NCBI GenBank assembly: GCA_018644935.1
Contig: JABGPL010000017.1
Span: forward strand, 1-60,984
DNA length: 60,984 bases
Source of the DNA: Calditrichota bacterium
Lineage (GTDB): Bacteria; Electryoneota; AABM5-125-24; Hatepunaeales; Hatepunaeaceae
Direction of reading: 5' to 3'
A model generated the notes under the pieces. The model was not told where the DNA came from. It did not search any database and was given only the letters and a program-made list of their open reading frames with translations. Below, one piece after another: positions 10,255 through 18,273 of the stretch; the stretch's first letter is position 1; each line of letters opens with the position of its first letter. Both the position numbers and the translations under genes were made by a program.

Positions 10255-12150
10255 ATGAAAGATTCCGCACAGCTAAAAAACGAGATGAATCAACATTATT
10301 CAAGTCGTTTGATCAGCTTCTTCTTCATAGCCACAACTATCCTGCTAATCCCATTTATCTATTTACAGGATAAGTTTGATCCGGTCTTGTTAATCCGCTT
10401 TATTGCATTATCAACAACATTATTGATAATGCTGACTGTTCTTTTTTTTCAACGGCATACACTCCACCAGCTTGTCTCGGATTACAGTTTTGTTCAAAGA
10501 TTGATATTCATCGTGAGTGCTGGATATCTCATCTTTTCAGCTATCTCACTTATCCGATGTGTCAATCTGTCAGAAGGTATCTTCGAATTATCCTGGATTT
10601 TTATATCCACCCTGTTACTTGTGGTAGCGACCAAGGTTTTGGGTGATAATGAGGATACATTTCCTTCTTTGGCAAAATCCTTGACCTTGGTCGTTATTGT
10701 TCTATGTGTCATCGGTATATGCCAATATTATTATTGTGGCTTCAATTTTCTCCCAGGTAGCTGTGAACCCTACGCAACCATGACACACAGGAATCTCTTT
10801 TCTTCTTTCCTTTTCTTATCAATTCCGTTTGTCCTTTTTAATTTATTCGATGCAACCTCTGGCAATCAAAAATCAAGAGAAGTTGGTCCAGTAATATGGG
10901 CCGTCGCAAGTTTACTGGCGATAGTCTTAATTGCTTATAATGTGATGATCGCAACGTCACGAGCGGTTTGGGTGGGGTTAATAGTTAGCACAATAGCCAC
11001 TTCAATTGCTTTGTGGTTGTTATCATGCAGGAGGAAATTGGTTAAATCACACAGTTCGACTAACGCCAAAAACCTGATTGCAGCAATATTTCTTTTTCTG
11101 ATTGTAGCCGCCGGGGCATTATTAACTTCCGATATTGAGATTAGGACTACGGATAATCTCCGATTTCCACTGTGGTCAAACACTTTATCTATGATTTCGG
11201 ACAGTAACCTGTTCGGAGTTGGTGTTGGGAATTGGAAGATTGCTTTTCCTGCTTACGGTCTCGGTGATATGCCGATTGAGATCGAGTCCGGACTAACACA
11301 TTGCCTGCGTCCACACAATGACTTTTTGTTTGTGCTGGCTGAATCCGGCATATCTGGCTTTTTGTGTTATGTTCTTATTTTTATTTTTGTGATCAGCTAT
11401 ATAATAAGGATACTACTCAAATCTCGAGATAAACATGACCAGATATTTGGCCTGCTGATGCTATTTGGTATTGTCGGCTATTTGGTAATAGGGTTTTTCA
11501 GCTATCCGAAAGAGCGGATTGCCCATACTATTTTAGTGACACTGATGATAGCGAGCGTTCTGTCACGCTATCACAGGTTGTTTCCAATAAAAAAGAGATG
11601 GAAATCTATCCCATATTCTCTGTGGATGATTCCCTTAATTGCGCTAACATCCATGTCAACATGGATTGGTTATTCCCGTTTAATTGCAGAAACACAAACG
11701 AAAAAAGCATTAATCGCTCGCTCAAACCAGGATTGGGAGGGTGTGATTTCAGGGATAGACCTGGCAATTTCTCCATTCTATCAAATCGATCCAACCACCA
11801 CTCCCTTGCAATGGTACAGAGGTGTAGCACATTTCTCGAAAGACAACATTGATGAAGCCTTAGCTGACTTTCTAAAGGCACACGAACTTCATCCCAATCA
11901 CATCCACGTCCTCAACAACCTTGCGTCCTGTTATGAAATACTCAGTGACCACTCAAAAGCTATTGAGTTTTACACCAGAGCCCTCGATATATCACCCCGC
12001 TTTGAAGAAACGCTGATCAACCTGAGTGCAGTATACTATAACACAAAGCAGTACAAACGTGCCTATGAGGTTATACAACGATGCGATCCGAAAAGTGAGA
12101 ATCCGAGAGTAACAGCATATCTGAATGTTATTGAGGAGCATTTAAGGTAG
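10255..12150 (+). CDS. O-antigen ligase/polymerase-like membrane protein with C-terminal TPRs
   Basis: A 631-residue protein. About ten to twelve hydrophobic segments fill residues 20-480. The central periplasmic loop (about 290-380) has the Wzy_C/WaaL-type pattern, including GVGVGNWKIAFPAYG and RPHNDFLFVLAESGISGF, where the conserved H-N-D/E-x-L core is visible. The last 150 residues are TPR repeats (WYRGVAHFSKDNIDEALADF and following). This layout is common in O-antigen ligases and in pilin or protein O-oligosaccharyltransferases of the Wzy_C superfamily. No other glycan genes sit nearby, so the substrate is unknown; protein glycosylation is one possibility. Confidence 0.8.
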   Translation: MKDSAQLKNEMNQHYSSRLISFFFIATTILLIPFIYLQDKFDPVLLIRFIALSTTLLIMLTVLFFQRHTLHQLVSDYSFVQRLIFIVSAGYLIFSAISLIRCVNLSEGIFELSWIFISTLLLVVATKVLGDNEDTFPSLAKSLTLVVIVLCVIGICQYYYCGFNFLPGSCEPYATMTHRNLFSSFLFLSIPFVLFNLFDATSGNQKSREVGPVIWAVASLLAIVLIAYNVMIATSRAVWVGLIVSTIATSIALWLLSCRRKLVKSHSSTNAKNLIAAIFLFLIVAAGALLTSDIEIRTTDNLRFPLWSNTLSMISDSNLFGVGVGNWKIAFPAYGLGDMPIEIESGLTHCLRPHNDFLFVLAESGISGFLCYVLIFIFVISYIIRILLKSRDKHDQIFGLLMLFGIVGYLVIGFFSYPKERIAHTILVTLMIASVLSRYHRLFPIKKRWKSIPYSLWMIPLIALTSMSTWIGYSRLIAETQTKKALIARSNQDWEGVISGIDLAISPFYQIDPTTTPLQWYRGVAHFSKDNIDEALADFLKAHELHPNHIHVLNNLASCYEILSDHSKAIEFYTRALDISPRFEETLINLSAVYYNTKQYKRAYEVIQRCDPKSENPRVTAYLNVIEEHLR

Positions 12151-12170
12151 AGCTCTAAATTGCTCAGACT

Positions 12171-12212
12171 CTTTGGTTTGGGCTACTTTGGTGCCCGAGT
12201 ATCTTTACGAAT
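12171..12212 (+). repeat. TTGGGCTAC-type hairpin repeat
   Basis: TTTGGTTTGGGCTACTTTGG is followed by TGCCCGAGTATCTTTAC. TTGGGC pairs with GCCCGA (one G-U). The 3' tail GTATCTTTAC is shared with the copy at 47854. It lies just after the O-antigen-ligase-like gene and directly before the transposase remnant. Confidence 0.6.
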
Positions 12213-12221
12213 CACGGTTAT

Positions 12222-12346
12222 TTTTCCAGAGACGAAGCAATGAATAAGTTGTTGTATATGGCTTTATGGAATATCATGAAGAAATGGACAAAGCCCATAC
12301 GCAATTGGAGCTTATTATTCACCAGCCTGCTATCCATTTTGAGTGA
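12222..12346 (+). pseudogene. IS256/Mutator-type transposase C-terminal remnant
   Basis: Translation from 12222 gives FSRDEAMNKLLYMALWNI followed by MKKWTKPIRNW. This matches the C-terminus of IS256/Mutator-family transposases (consensus FPTDEAxxKLLYLAxxNIxKKWTxPIRxW). After the NW pair a one-base frame change is needed to continue with ELIIHQPAIHFE and a TGA at 12344-12346; the other frame runs on to 12443 without resemblance to the family. The catalytic DDE part is absent. It is a truncated, frameshifted insertion-sequence relic with no visible terminal repeats. Confidence 0.65.
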
Positions 12347-12429
12347 AATTGCCAATAATAAAAAAAGCAAAAACCTGTTTATATATACTTCCCTACAGTA
12401 CCAGATATTCACCCGGTTAGTCGATAAGC

Positions 12430-12563
12430 TTATTTTATCGTAATCATCTTCTGTGTCTTAATTTGCCCATTTACTTCAGCGAATAAGAAATATGAACCAG
12501 AGCAGAGTTTATTGGAATTTCACCAGACAAAGAGTTATAAATGCGCAAATTATTAGATGTCTT
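12430..12563 (-). pseudogene. decayed C-terminal sorting domain of a type IX-like secreted protein
   Basis: On the minus strand one frame reads LCSGSYFLFAEVNGQIKTQK and then MITIK before a TAA at 12432-12430. This is the end of a sorting domain, comparable to the SGVYLVKMETR...KVIVV and SGIYFLRLNTP...KIVLMK ends of intact genes in this window. Directly upstream the frame meets a TGA after VW, where intact domains have VxWD/N, and further frames are broken. The rest of the gene is gone. It faces the transposase remnant, so an insertion may have removed the body of a secreted protein gene. Confidence 0.6.
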
Positions 12564-12666
12564 ATATTTTTAAAAAACAAAGAACAATTGGCAATAATAT
12601 TTTATTTCTGGATAATATTACTTATCATTACTCTATATATCATTCATTAAGGTATGGTTTCGAAAT

Positions 12667-13098
12667 ATGGAAGAAAAAAACCCAACTATTGAACGTTTAG
12701 CGGATCAAATCGACTGGTATGATATTGCGAGTAAGAAATCAAAAACTCTTTATAAAGCTTTAAAATTCACCTCGATAACTGCTGCTGCATTTGTGCCATT
12801 AACTGCAGGTATTGGATCAATTCAGCTTTTAACCGGGTGTTTAGGAGTGATTATTGTTTTACTGGAGGGGATTCAGCATTTGAATCAATATCACCAAAAC
12901 TGGATTTCATATCGTACGACTTGTGAATCGCTTAAGCATGAAAAATATTTGTTTTTAGCTGGAGCGGGTCCTTATCCCTCAGTTAATGACCCCCAGGTTT
13001 TATTGGCAGAGCGTATCGAATATCTTGTTTCGGGGGAACACTCAAAATGGATATCTGAACAGGAAAAATCTGAAAAGATACCTGAAAAAAGCAAATGA
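12667..13098 (+). CDS. DUF4231/SLATT-like two-TM membrane protein
   Basis: A 143-residue protein. A charged N-terminal helix (IDWYDIASKKSKTLYKALKF) is followed by two hydrophobic segments (about 37-55 and 58-75). A conserved block then holds HQNWISYRTTCESLKHEKY, GAGPY and RIEYLVSGEHSKW. This order matches the DUF4231 family, a member of the SLATT group of two-TM proteins. Many SLATT proteins are proposed membrane-perturbing effectors beside nucleotide-signalling enzymes. No such enzyme is adjacent here, so a defence role is only a possibility. The neighbourhood holds mobile-element and pseudogene debris, which suggests an accessory locus. Confidence 0.65.
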   Translation: MEEKNPTIERLADQIDWYDIASKKSKTLYKALKFTSITAAAFVPLTAGIGSIQLLTGCLGVIIVLLEGIQHLNQYHQNWISYRTTCESLKHEKYLFLAGAGPYPSVNDPQVLLAERIEYLVSGEHSKWISEQEKSEKIPEKSK

Positions 13099-13154
13099 AG
13101 TACTCAAAATCCATCTTCATTTGTCTTTTGTTCATCCTTTAAGATACTGAGAAG

Positions 13155-13304
13155 TTATTCTTGAAATTCGGATACAGAATTACCACCTTTCATTAAACCT
13201 TCGATGTCAGAAATTAGAAATTTAAGATTAGATTGGATATATTTAGATTCAAAAGCATCTGAATATATGGGGATGATATCTTTATATTCTAGTTTTTTCT
13301 GCAT
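13155..13304 (-). CDS. small hypothetical ORF (49 aa)
   Basis: ATG at 13304 opens a 49-codon frame ending at a TAA (13157-13155). The product is hydrophilic and looks helical (begins MQKKLEYKDIIPIYSDAFES). It converges on the SLATT-like gene in an otherwise empty gap of about 350 bases. There is no convincing ribosome site, so it could be a chance frame or a leftover fragment. I do not recognise it. Confidence 0.25.
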   Translation of the reverse strand: MQKKLEYKDIIPIYSDAFESKYIQSNLKFLISDIEGLMKGGNSVSEFQE

Positions 13305-13450
13305 ACCAAGTCAATTTACAAAATGTTAAGTTTGATTATTAAATCTTAACTTCCAGACAATGAAAGGTCATACAACAATTCGACGGACAATAGTTTCCTG
13401 ACTCCCTAATTTATATACACCACTCTCCTCGAACTGGATAACCACGGACC

Positions 13451-14284
13451 TTAGACCCCGCCAATCTCCAAAACTGCCTTAAAAATACCAAAGATTCCCT
13501 TCGCCCCAATCGCAGCCCTTTCCATCAAATCATCGGGGTCAATTGCTGTTAAACAATCGGGGAAACATTCATTGGAAACGAGACTCAGCCCCAAAACTTC
13601 CATACCACCATGCAGAGCAACGAGGGTTTCAGGAACAGTAGACATTCCAACTAAATCGCCACCCATTTTACGGATCATGCGCATTTCAGCTCGGGTTTCG
13701 TAGGTTGGACCTGTCAGGGATGTGTAAGTGGCTCGCTTCAAGTCTACATTCAACCTTCGGGCGTGCCTTTCAGCAAGGGCGATCAGGCGACGGCTGAAGG
13801 GCTCGATCATGTCAGGGTAGCGGGGGCCGAGTTTGTCGTCGTTGGGTCCTATCAGGGGGTTGTCCCACATTAGGTTGATGTGGTCGGTTATAACTGCAAT
13901 GTCTCCAGCACGATACTCCGGATTAATGCCTCCAGATATATTCGACAGCATAAGTGTCTTTGCGCCGAGAGCATGCATCACCCTTACTGGAAAGGTGATT
14001 TCTTTCATCGTATAGCCTTCGTAATAATGGAATCTGCCGTCCATTGCAACGACCTTGTGGCTGCCAATATGACCAAAGAGCAGGCGTCCCGCGTGGGATT
14101 CTACTGTGGTTTTGACAAAACCGGGTATTTCGTGGTAGGAAAGTGATGTGTCAATTACGAGGTCTCTGGTGATTTCGCCGAGTCCACTGCCGAAGATTAG
14201 AGCTGCTTCAGGTGTGTCGCTATAACCGGTATTGCGAATAAAATCGACCGTAAATCGGATTTGCTCGCGGAGACAATCAGGCAT
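13451..14284 (-). CDS. punA: purine nucleoside phosphorylase (class I, trimeric type)
   Basis: A 277-residue enzyme of normal family length. It cleaves inosine, guanosine and their deoxy forms to base and (deoxy)ribose-1-phosphate in purine salvage. Visible motifs are LIFGSGLGEI (phosphate-binding Ser), the ESHAGRLLFG and GRFHYYEGY segments, LSNISGGIN (usually TNAAGG; slightly divergent), TGPTYETRAEMR, GMSTVPE, and LVSNECFPD near the C-terminus. It starts 11 bases after the stop of the ferritin-like gene, so the two are probably co-transcribed at the end of the minus-strand nuo run. Confidence 0.92.
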   Translation of the reverse strand: MPDCLREQIRFTVDFIRNTGYSDTPEAALIFGSGLGEITRDLVIDTSLSYHEIPGFVKTTVESHAGRLLFGHIGSHKVVAMDGRFHYYEGYTMKEITFPVRVMHALGAKTLMLSNISGGINPEYRAGDIAVITDHINLMWDNPLIGPNDDKLGPRYPDMIEPFSRRLIALAERHARRLNVDLKRATYTSLTGPTYETRAEMRMIRKMGGDLVGMSTVPETLVALHGGMEVLGLSLVSNECFPDCLTAIDPDDLMERAAIGAKGIFGIFKAVLEIGGV

Positions 14285-14295
14285 GATCTACTCGA

Positions 14296-14799
14296 TCAAT
14301 CACTTTTCTTGGAGGGAATTTCCAGCAGCGTGTTATCCCGCTCAATTGAATCGACAACCATGCCGATGATTGCAAGATGGTATTCTTCCATTTCCAGAAA
14401 CTTGTAAAACATCTTTTGAATATCACCGTCGAGATTTTCGACTAACTTGGCGTAATGATCCGAAACTGCTGATTCAAGTGACAGCGCACCCCTTAACATC
14501 TCGAGCTCATTCTTAAAATCAGTCTTCAGATCTACTTTGGACAGCTTCTCCCAACCCAGATTGATCCACTCTTTATCAGGAAGCGAAGTCCTCAGAGCCT
14601 TTATGTCTAATATGTTATTGTTTTTCCAGTTGGTAAGAGCTGTTTTTAAGTAATCGACGTGGATCTGTTCTTCAATTGCCAGCGAGACAAAAATGCGATT
14701 TGCGTTTTTGTCTGTTGTTCTTTCAGCGGCGCGAGCGTAATGGTCACGAACGCGATGCTCAAAATCAAGGGCGGAAACTAATGCTTCTTCAACTGTCAT
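14296..14799 (-). CDS. ferritin-like/rubrerythrin-type diiron domain protein
   Basis: A 167-residue four-helix protein. Glu and ExxH pairs typical of ferritin-like diiron centres appear as ALDFEHRVRDHYARAAE, AIEEQIHVDYL, LSLESAVSDHYAKL and EMEEYHLAIIGM. There is no C-terminal rubredoxin domain, so it is an erythrin-type rather than a classical rubrerythrin. Such proteins handle iron or peroxide, but the exact reaction is not predictable. It lies between nuoN and punA, separated from nuoN by a paired REP-like hairpin. Confidence 0.75.
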   Translation of the reverse strand: MTVEEALVSALDFEHRVRDHYARAAERTTDKNANRIFVSLAIEEQIHVDYLKTALTNWKNNNILDIKALRTSLPDKEWINLGWEKLSKVDLKTDFKNELEMLRGALSLESAVSDHYAKLVENLDGDIQKMFYKFLEMEEYHLAIIGMVVDSIERDNTLLEIPSKKSD

Positions 14800-14817
14800 T
14801 GGAATTGTTTCATTTTA

Positions 14818-14885
14818 GTAGCACAGGCGTCCCTGCCTGTGGCTTTACGTTTCAATACAATCGCAGGCAGGGACGCCTGCGCTAC
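14818..14885. repeat. inverted pair of GTAG-hairpin (REP/BIME-like) elements
   Basis: Plus copy 14818-14841 is GTAG followed by the stem CACAGGC, loop GTCCCT and stem GCCTGTG. The minus copy 14885-14862 is GTAG, CGCAGGC, GTCCCT, GCCTGCG. The two differ in the second base pair of the stem yet each pairs perfectly. The nuoN stop codon (TAG, 14884-14882) is part of the GTAG foot of the minus copy. Confidence 0.75.
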
Positions 14886-16384
14886 TTAAGGGTTACCACT
14901 CTATTCGGTGAACTAATCTTCTGTGAGCTCGAATCTGCCAATTTCATCATCATCCCGGGCATAACACCTAAGTAAATAATAAGTATTGAACAGACTATCA
15001 TTATCGTCTTCCATGCGGGAGTCGGTTTCAGATCTTTTGAAGATTCAGCAGTTTCAGGCCGCATATACATGTACACAACAATGCGCAGATAATAAAAAGC
15101 TGAGATTGCGCTCGCTAATACGCCGATGACGACCAGCGGAATAAATCCTGCTTTAACAGCAGCTGAGAAAACGTAAAGCTTACCAAAGAATCCCGCCGTT
15201 GGTGGAATTCCGGTCAGAGATATCATAAACAGTGCCATAGCACCTGCAATCCACGGATGATTTGCTGCTAATCCCTGATAGTTGTTGATTTGATAATCAC
15301 CATCAAGGCGAGCTCGACTTACGAGTATAGCAACCGTGAATGCCCCCATATTCATCAAATAATAGGCCACGAGATAGAATAACATCCCGGCAGCAGCATC
15401 GCTCCTGATTCCAGCAGTTCCAGCTGCAATAACTGCCAGCAACAGGTAACCGGCATGAGAGATACTGGAATACGCCAGCATTCGTTTTATATTCTGCTGA
15501 GATAGTGCGATAATGTTTCCGGTTACCATAGTTACAGCAGCGACAACGCCAAGAATTGGCTGCCATGCTATGGACATATCCGGAAGTGCCCAACCAAATA
15601 AGCGCAGAAATACAATTATTGCTGCTGCTTTAGGTCCTGCCGACATGAAAGCAGTCACCGGTGTCGGAGCACCCTGATAAACATCAGGCGACCAGAAGTG
15701 GAAAGGAACGGCGGCTACCTTAAACAGCAGACCTACCATGATCAAACCAATCCCTGCATAAAGGTAAGCGGGTGCGGGATTGTCGCCACCAAAAGCAGTG
15801 ATTGCTATACCGATGTCTGCAAAATTGGTTTTTCCACCGGTGGCTCCATACAGTAAAGCAATTCCGTAAAGCAGGAATCCTGTTGAGAATGCTCCGAGCA
15901 GAAAATACTTCATCGCAGCTTCGTTTGATTTACTGCATTCAGAACGAAAACCCGCCAAAGCATAGAGAGCAATCGACATTGTCTCAATACCGAGGAACAT
16001 TGTAACAAGATCCGTCGATGAAGCGAGTATCATCATCCCTACAGTCGCCAGAAGTATCAGTGTATAATACTCTCCAACCCGGAAGTTTTTCCCTTTCAGA
16101 TAATCCTTGGACATCAGGATAGCCAGCAAGGCAATCCCCGTGAGCAGGACTTTCAGATACATCGTGAAGTCATCATTGGCAACCATGCCGCTGAAAACAT
16201 TTGCCGACGTAGATCTTACAAAAATTGATACTGCCATGACAGCGAGCAGCCCGATTGCGGTGATTCCCTGCAAAACTTCTTCGCTGCGAGAGATCAACAC
16301 TTCAATCATAATCACCAGAATCGCCAGTGATAGAACGGCTATCTCTGGTGCAATGGCTAATAAATCGGTTGGGTTAAAAGTCAT
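14882..16384 (-). CDS. nuoN: NADH-quinone oxidoreductase subunit N
   Basis: A 500-residue antiporter-like membrane subunit of respiratory complex I with about 14 hydrophobic segments. Recognisable conserved parts are GIETMSIALYALAGF, KYFLLGAFSTGFLLYGIALL, GLLFKVAAVPFHFWSPDVYQ (key Lys and Pro-rich break), QQNIKRMLAYSSISHAGYLL and SLTGIPPTAGFFGKLYVF. Length and motifs are normal. It follows nuoM, with about 285 bases of hairpin repeats between them, as the last nuo gene of this run. Confidence 0.95.
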   Translation of the reverse strand: MTFNPTDLLAIAPEIAVLSLAILVIMIEVLISRSEEVLQGITAIGLLAVMAVSIFVRSTSANVFSGMVANDDFTMYLKVLLTGIALLAILMSKDYLKGKNFRVGEYYTLILLATVGMMILASSTDLVTMFLGIETMSIALYALAGFRSECSKSNEAAMKYFLLGAFSTGFLLYGIALLYGATGGKTNFADIGIAITAFGGDNPAPAYLYAGIGLIMVGLLFKVAAVPFHFWSPDVYQGAPTPVTAFMSAGPKAAAIIVFLRLFGWALPDMSIAWQPILGVVAAVTMVTGNIIALSQQNIKRMLAYSSISHAGYLLLAVIAAGTAGIRSDAAAGMLFYLVAYYLMNMGAFTVAILVSRARLDGDYQINNYQGLAANHPWIAGAMALFMISLTGIPPTAGFFGKLYVFSAAVKAGFIPLVVIGVLASAISAFYYLRIVVYMYMRPETAESSKDLKPTPAWKTIMIVCSILIIYLGVMPGMMMKLADSSSQKISSPNRVVTLK

Positions 16385-16453
16385 TTGTAAATCAGCTTTT
16401 TCTACTTATTTACTCGTTTAGCATTCAGGCGAAAACCCGATATGCGCTCCTGT

Positions 16454-16518
16454 GTCGTCAGGTGTCCTCACCTGACGAAAAACAAATTATGAAATGTCAG
16501 GTGAGGACACCTGACAAC
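16454..16518. repeat. inverted pair of REP-like hairpins
   Basis: Plus copy 16454-16476 has foot GTCG, then TCAGGTG, loop TCCT and CACCTGA. The minus copy 16518-16496 has foot GTTG with the same stem. They lie between nuoM and nuoN. The architecture matches the GTAG hairpins elsewhere, with a diverged foot. Confidence 0.7.
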
Positions 16519-16528
16519 ACTCTTAGCA

Positions 16529-16552
16529 GTAGGTCTAACATTCCTGTTCGTC
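16529..16552 (+). repeat. REP-like hairpin, degenerate
   Basis: GTAG is followed by GTCTAAC, loop ATTCCT and GTTCGTC; two stem pairs are mismatched. A relative at 37646 begins GTAGGTCGAACATTC, which suggests an ancestral stem GTCGAAC/GTTCGAC. Confidence 0.5.
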
Positions 16553-16616
16553 TATCAGTCAAACGACAGATTCAGAAAATCACATTTACATGTAAAGACT
16601 CATGCTTCACATGAGG

Positions 16617-16640
16617 GACAGGCAATAATGCCTATCCTAC
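16617..16640 (-). repeat. REP-like hairpin
   Basis: Read on the minus strand: GTAG, GATAGGC, loop ATTATT, GCCTGTC, with one G-U pair. It lies 30 bases after the nuoM stop. Confidence 0.65.
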
Positions 16641-16669
16641 TGGCTTTTGTGTCTCGTGGTTAAATGTAT

Positions 16670-18166
16670 TTAACCACCTAACCTCGTCAATACCATTTGT
16701 ACAGAGTTTTCTGTTAGTGACAGGAATGTGTTCGGGTAAACACCAATCCAGACGATGAATATCAGCAAAATAGAGAGTATTGCAAACTCTGAACCTGTCA
16801 GGTCTTTGAGCTTTTTGTTTGCGTCATTGGTTATTTCACCGAAGAAGACCCGCTGATACATCCACAGCAGATAAACAGCTGCGAAAATAACACCAGAGGC
16901 TGCGCAAACACCCCAAACAGGATTCGCCTTAAACGCACCAAGCAAAACGAGAAACTCACCGATGAAACCGTTTAATCCGGGCAATCCGATTGATGAAAGC
17001 GATACTATCAGGAAGAAAACAGCATACTTCGGCATAACCTTCGCCAATCCACCATATTCTGATATTAGCCGTGTATGTCTTCTTTCATATATAACCCCAA
17101 CAAGGAAGAACAGCGCACCGGTTGAAAGACCGTGGTTGATCATCTGGATGGTACCACCCTGAAGTCCCTCCATATTGAATGCAAACAAACCGAGCATTAC
17201 AAAACCGAGGTGACTGACAGACGAATAAGCAACAAGTTTCTTCATGTCTGTCTGCATCATCGAAACCAGAGCACCGTATATTATTCCGATTATCGCGAGA
17301 ATTGCAATTGTACCTGCAAAATGATGTGCTCCATCTGGAAATAGCGGAATACAGAACCGGATAAATCCATACGTCCCCATCTTAAGGAGAATACCGGCAA
17401 GAATCATTGAACCGGCTGTAGGAGCTTCAACATGCGCATCCGGAAGCCAGGTATGAAATGGGAACATCGGGACTTTTATCGCAAACGCGAGGGCAAATGC
17501 TGCAAACAGGTAGAGTTGAGCCCCAGCTGGAATTTGCCCCAAATGTGTCAGGTCAATCAGGCTGAATGTGTGTACACCGGGGACACCGTTGAAATAGAGC
17601 CACAGTATACCGATAAGCATCAGCAGTGAGCCGACCAGAGTATAAAGTATGAACTTTACCGCAGCGTAAACCCGGTTTGGACCACCCCAGACACCGATCA
17701 TCATATACATCGGTATCAGCATGGCCTCCCAGAAGACGTAAAACAGGATTAAGTCTACTGAGGCGAATACACCAAGCATCCCGGTTTCGAGAAACAGGAA
17801 TGCCATGTAATAGCCTTTGACACGTTGTTTTATTGCTGGAAACGAACCCCAAATACACAAAGGGGTTAAAAAGGTCGTCAGCAATAATAAAATTAGTGAT
17901 ATTCCATCAAGTCCGATATGGTAATTGATATTGAATGTTTCAATCCAAACTTTCTGCACTTCAAACTGAATCAGGTCACCAAGCCCGGAGGCATAAGCTC
18001 CCTTCTTCGGATCGAACATGAAGAACAAAGGTAATGAAACAACGAATGTCACCAAAGAAGTTACCAGCGCTATTCCGCGCACTGCCGCATCCGAATCGCG
18101 CTTCAGCAGTAACATCGCCAATGCACCAACGGTGGGCAGGAAAATTATTAGGGTTAAGATGTCCAT
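16670..18166 (-). CDS. nuoM: NADH-quinone oxidoreductase subunit M
   Basis: A 498-residue proton-pumping, antiporter-like subunit of complex I. Typical motifs are NYHIGLDGISLILLLLTTFL, VFWEAMLIPMYMMIGVWGG (conserved Glu in TM5), AIKVPMFPFHTWLPDAHVEA, LLKMGTYGFIRFCIPLFP, KKLVAYSSVSHLGFVMLG, MINHGLSTGALFFLVG and GLPGLNGFIGEFL. It has normal length and no disruption. Four unrelated genes (cyclase, AmgK-like, MurU-like, small ORF) separate it from nuoL, whereas nuoL and nuoM are usually adjacent. Confidence 0.96.
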   Translation of the reverse strand: MDILTLIIFLPTVGALAMLLLKRDSDAAVRGIALVTSLVTFVVSLPLFFMFDPKKGAYASGLGDLIQFEVQKVWIETFNINYHIGLDGISLILLLLTTFLTPLCIWGSFPAIKQRVKGYYMAFLFLETGMLGVFASVDLILFYVFWEAMLIPMYMMIGVWGGPNRVYAAVKFILYTLVGSLLMLIGILWLYFNGVPGVHTFSLIDLTHLGQIPAGAQLYLFAAFALAFAIKVPMFPFHTWLPDAHVEAPTAGSMILAGILLKMGTYGFIRFCIPLFPDGAHHFAGTIAILAIIGIIYGALVSMMQTDMKKLVAYSSVSHLGFVMLGLFAFNMEGLQGGTIQMINHGLSTGALFFLVGVIYERRHTRLISEYGGLAKVMPKYAVFFLIVSLSSIGLPGLNGFIGEFLVLLGAFKANPVWGVCAASGVIFAAVYLLWMYQRVFFGEITNDANKKLKDLTGSEFAILSILLIFIVWIGVYPNTFLSLTENSVQMVLTRLGG

Positions 18167-18273
18167 TTAATGTCTGTCAAATGTATCTAAAAATCTTTTC
18201 TGGGTTAAAAGTGCTGTATAAGTGAAAAACACTTAACTGCAATAAATTGTGTTGTGTCCACTAAAAACCGACA

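Noticed and set aside
12492..12650. A 52-codon plus-strand frame with one TM segment just before the SLATT-like gene, possibly an antitoxin-like partner.
   Set aside because: Its first half lies exactly antisense to the sorting-domain remnant, which has clear family resemblance, and no ribosome site precedes it.
14818..14885. The paired hairpins considered only as a rho-independent terminator for nuoN.
   Set aside because: No U-run follows on either strand, and the same design recurs at many loci with a conserved GTAG foot, so a repeat element explains it better, although it may still affect transcripts.
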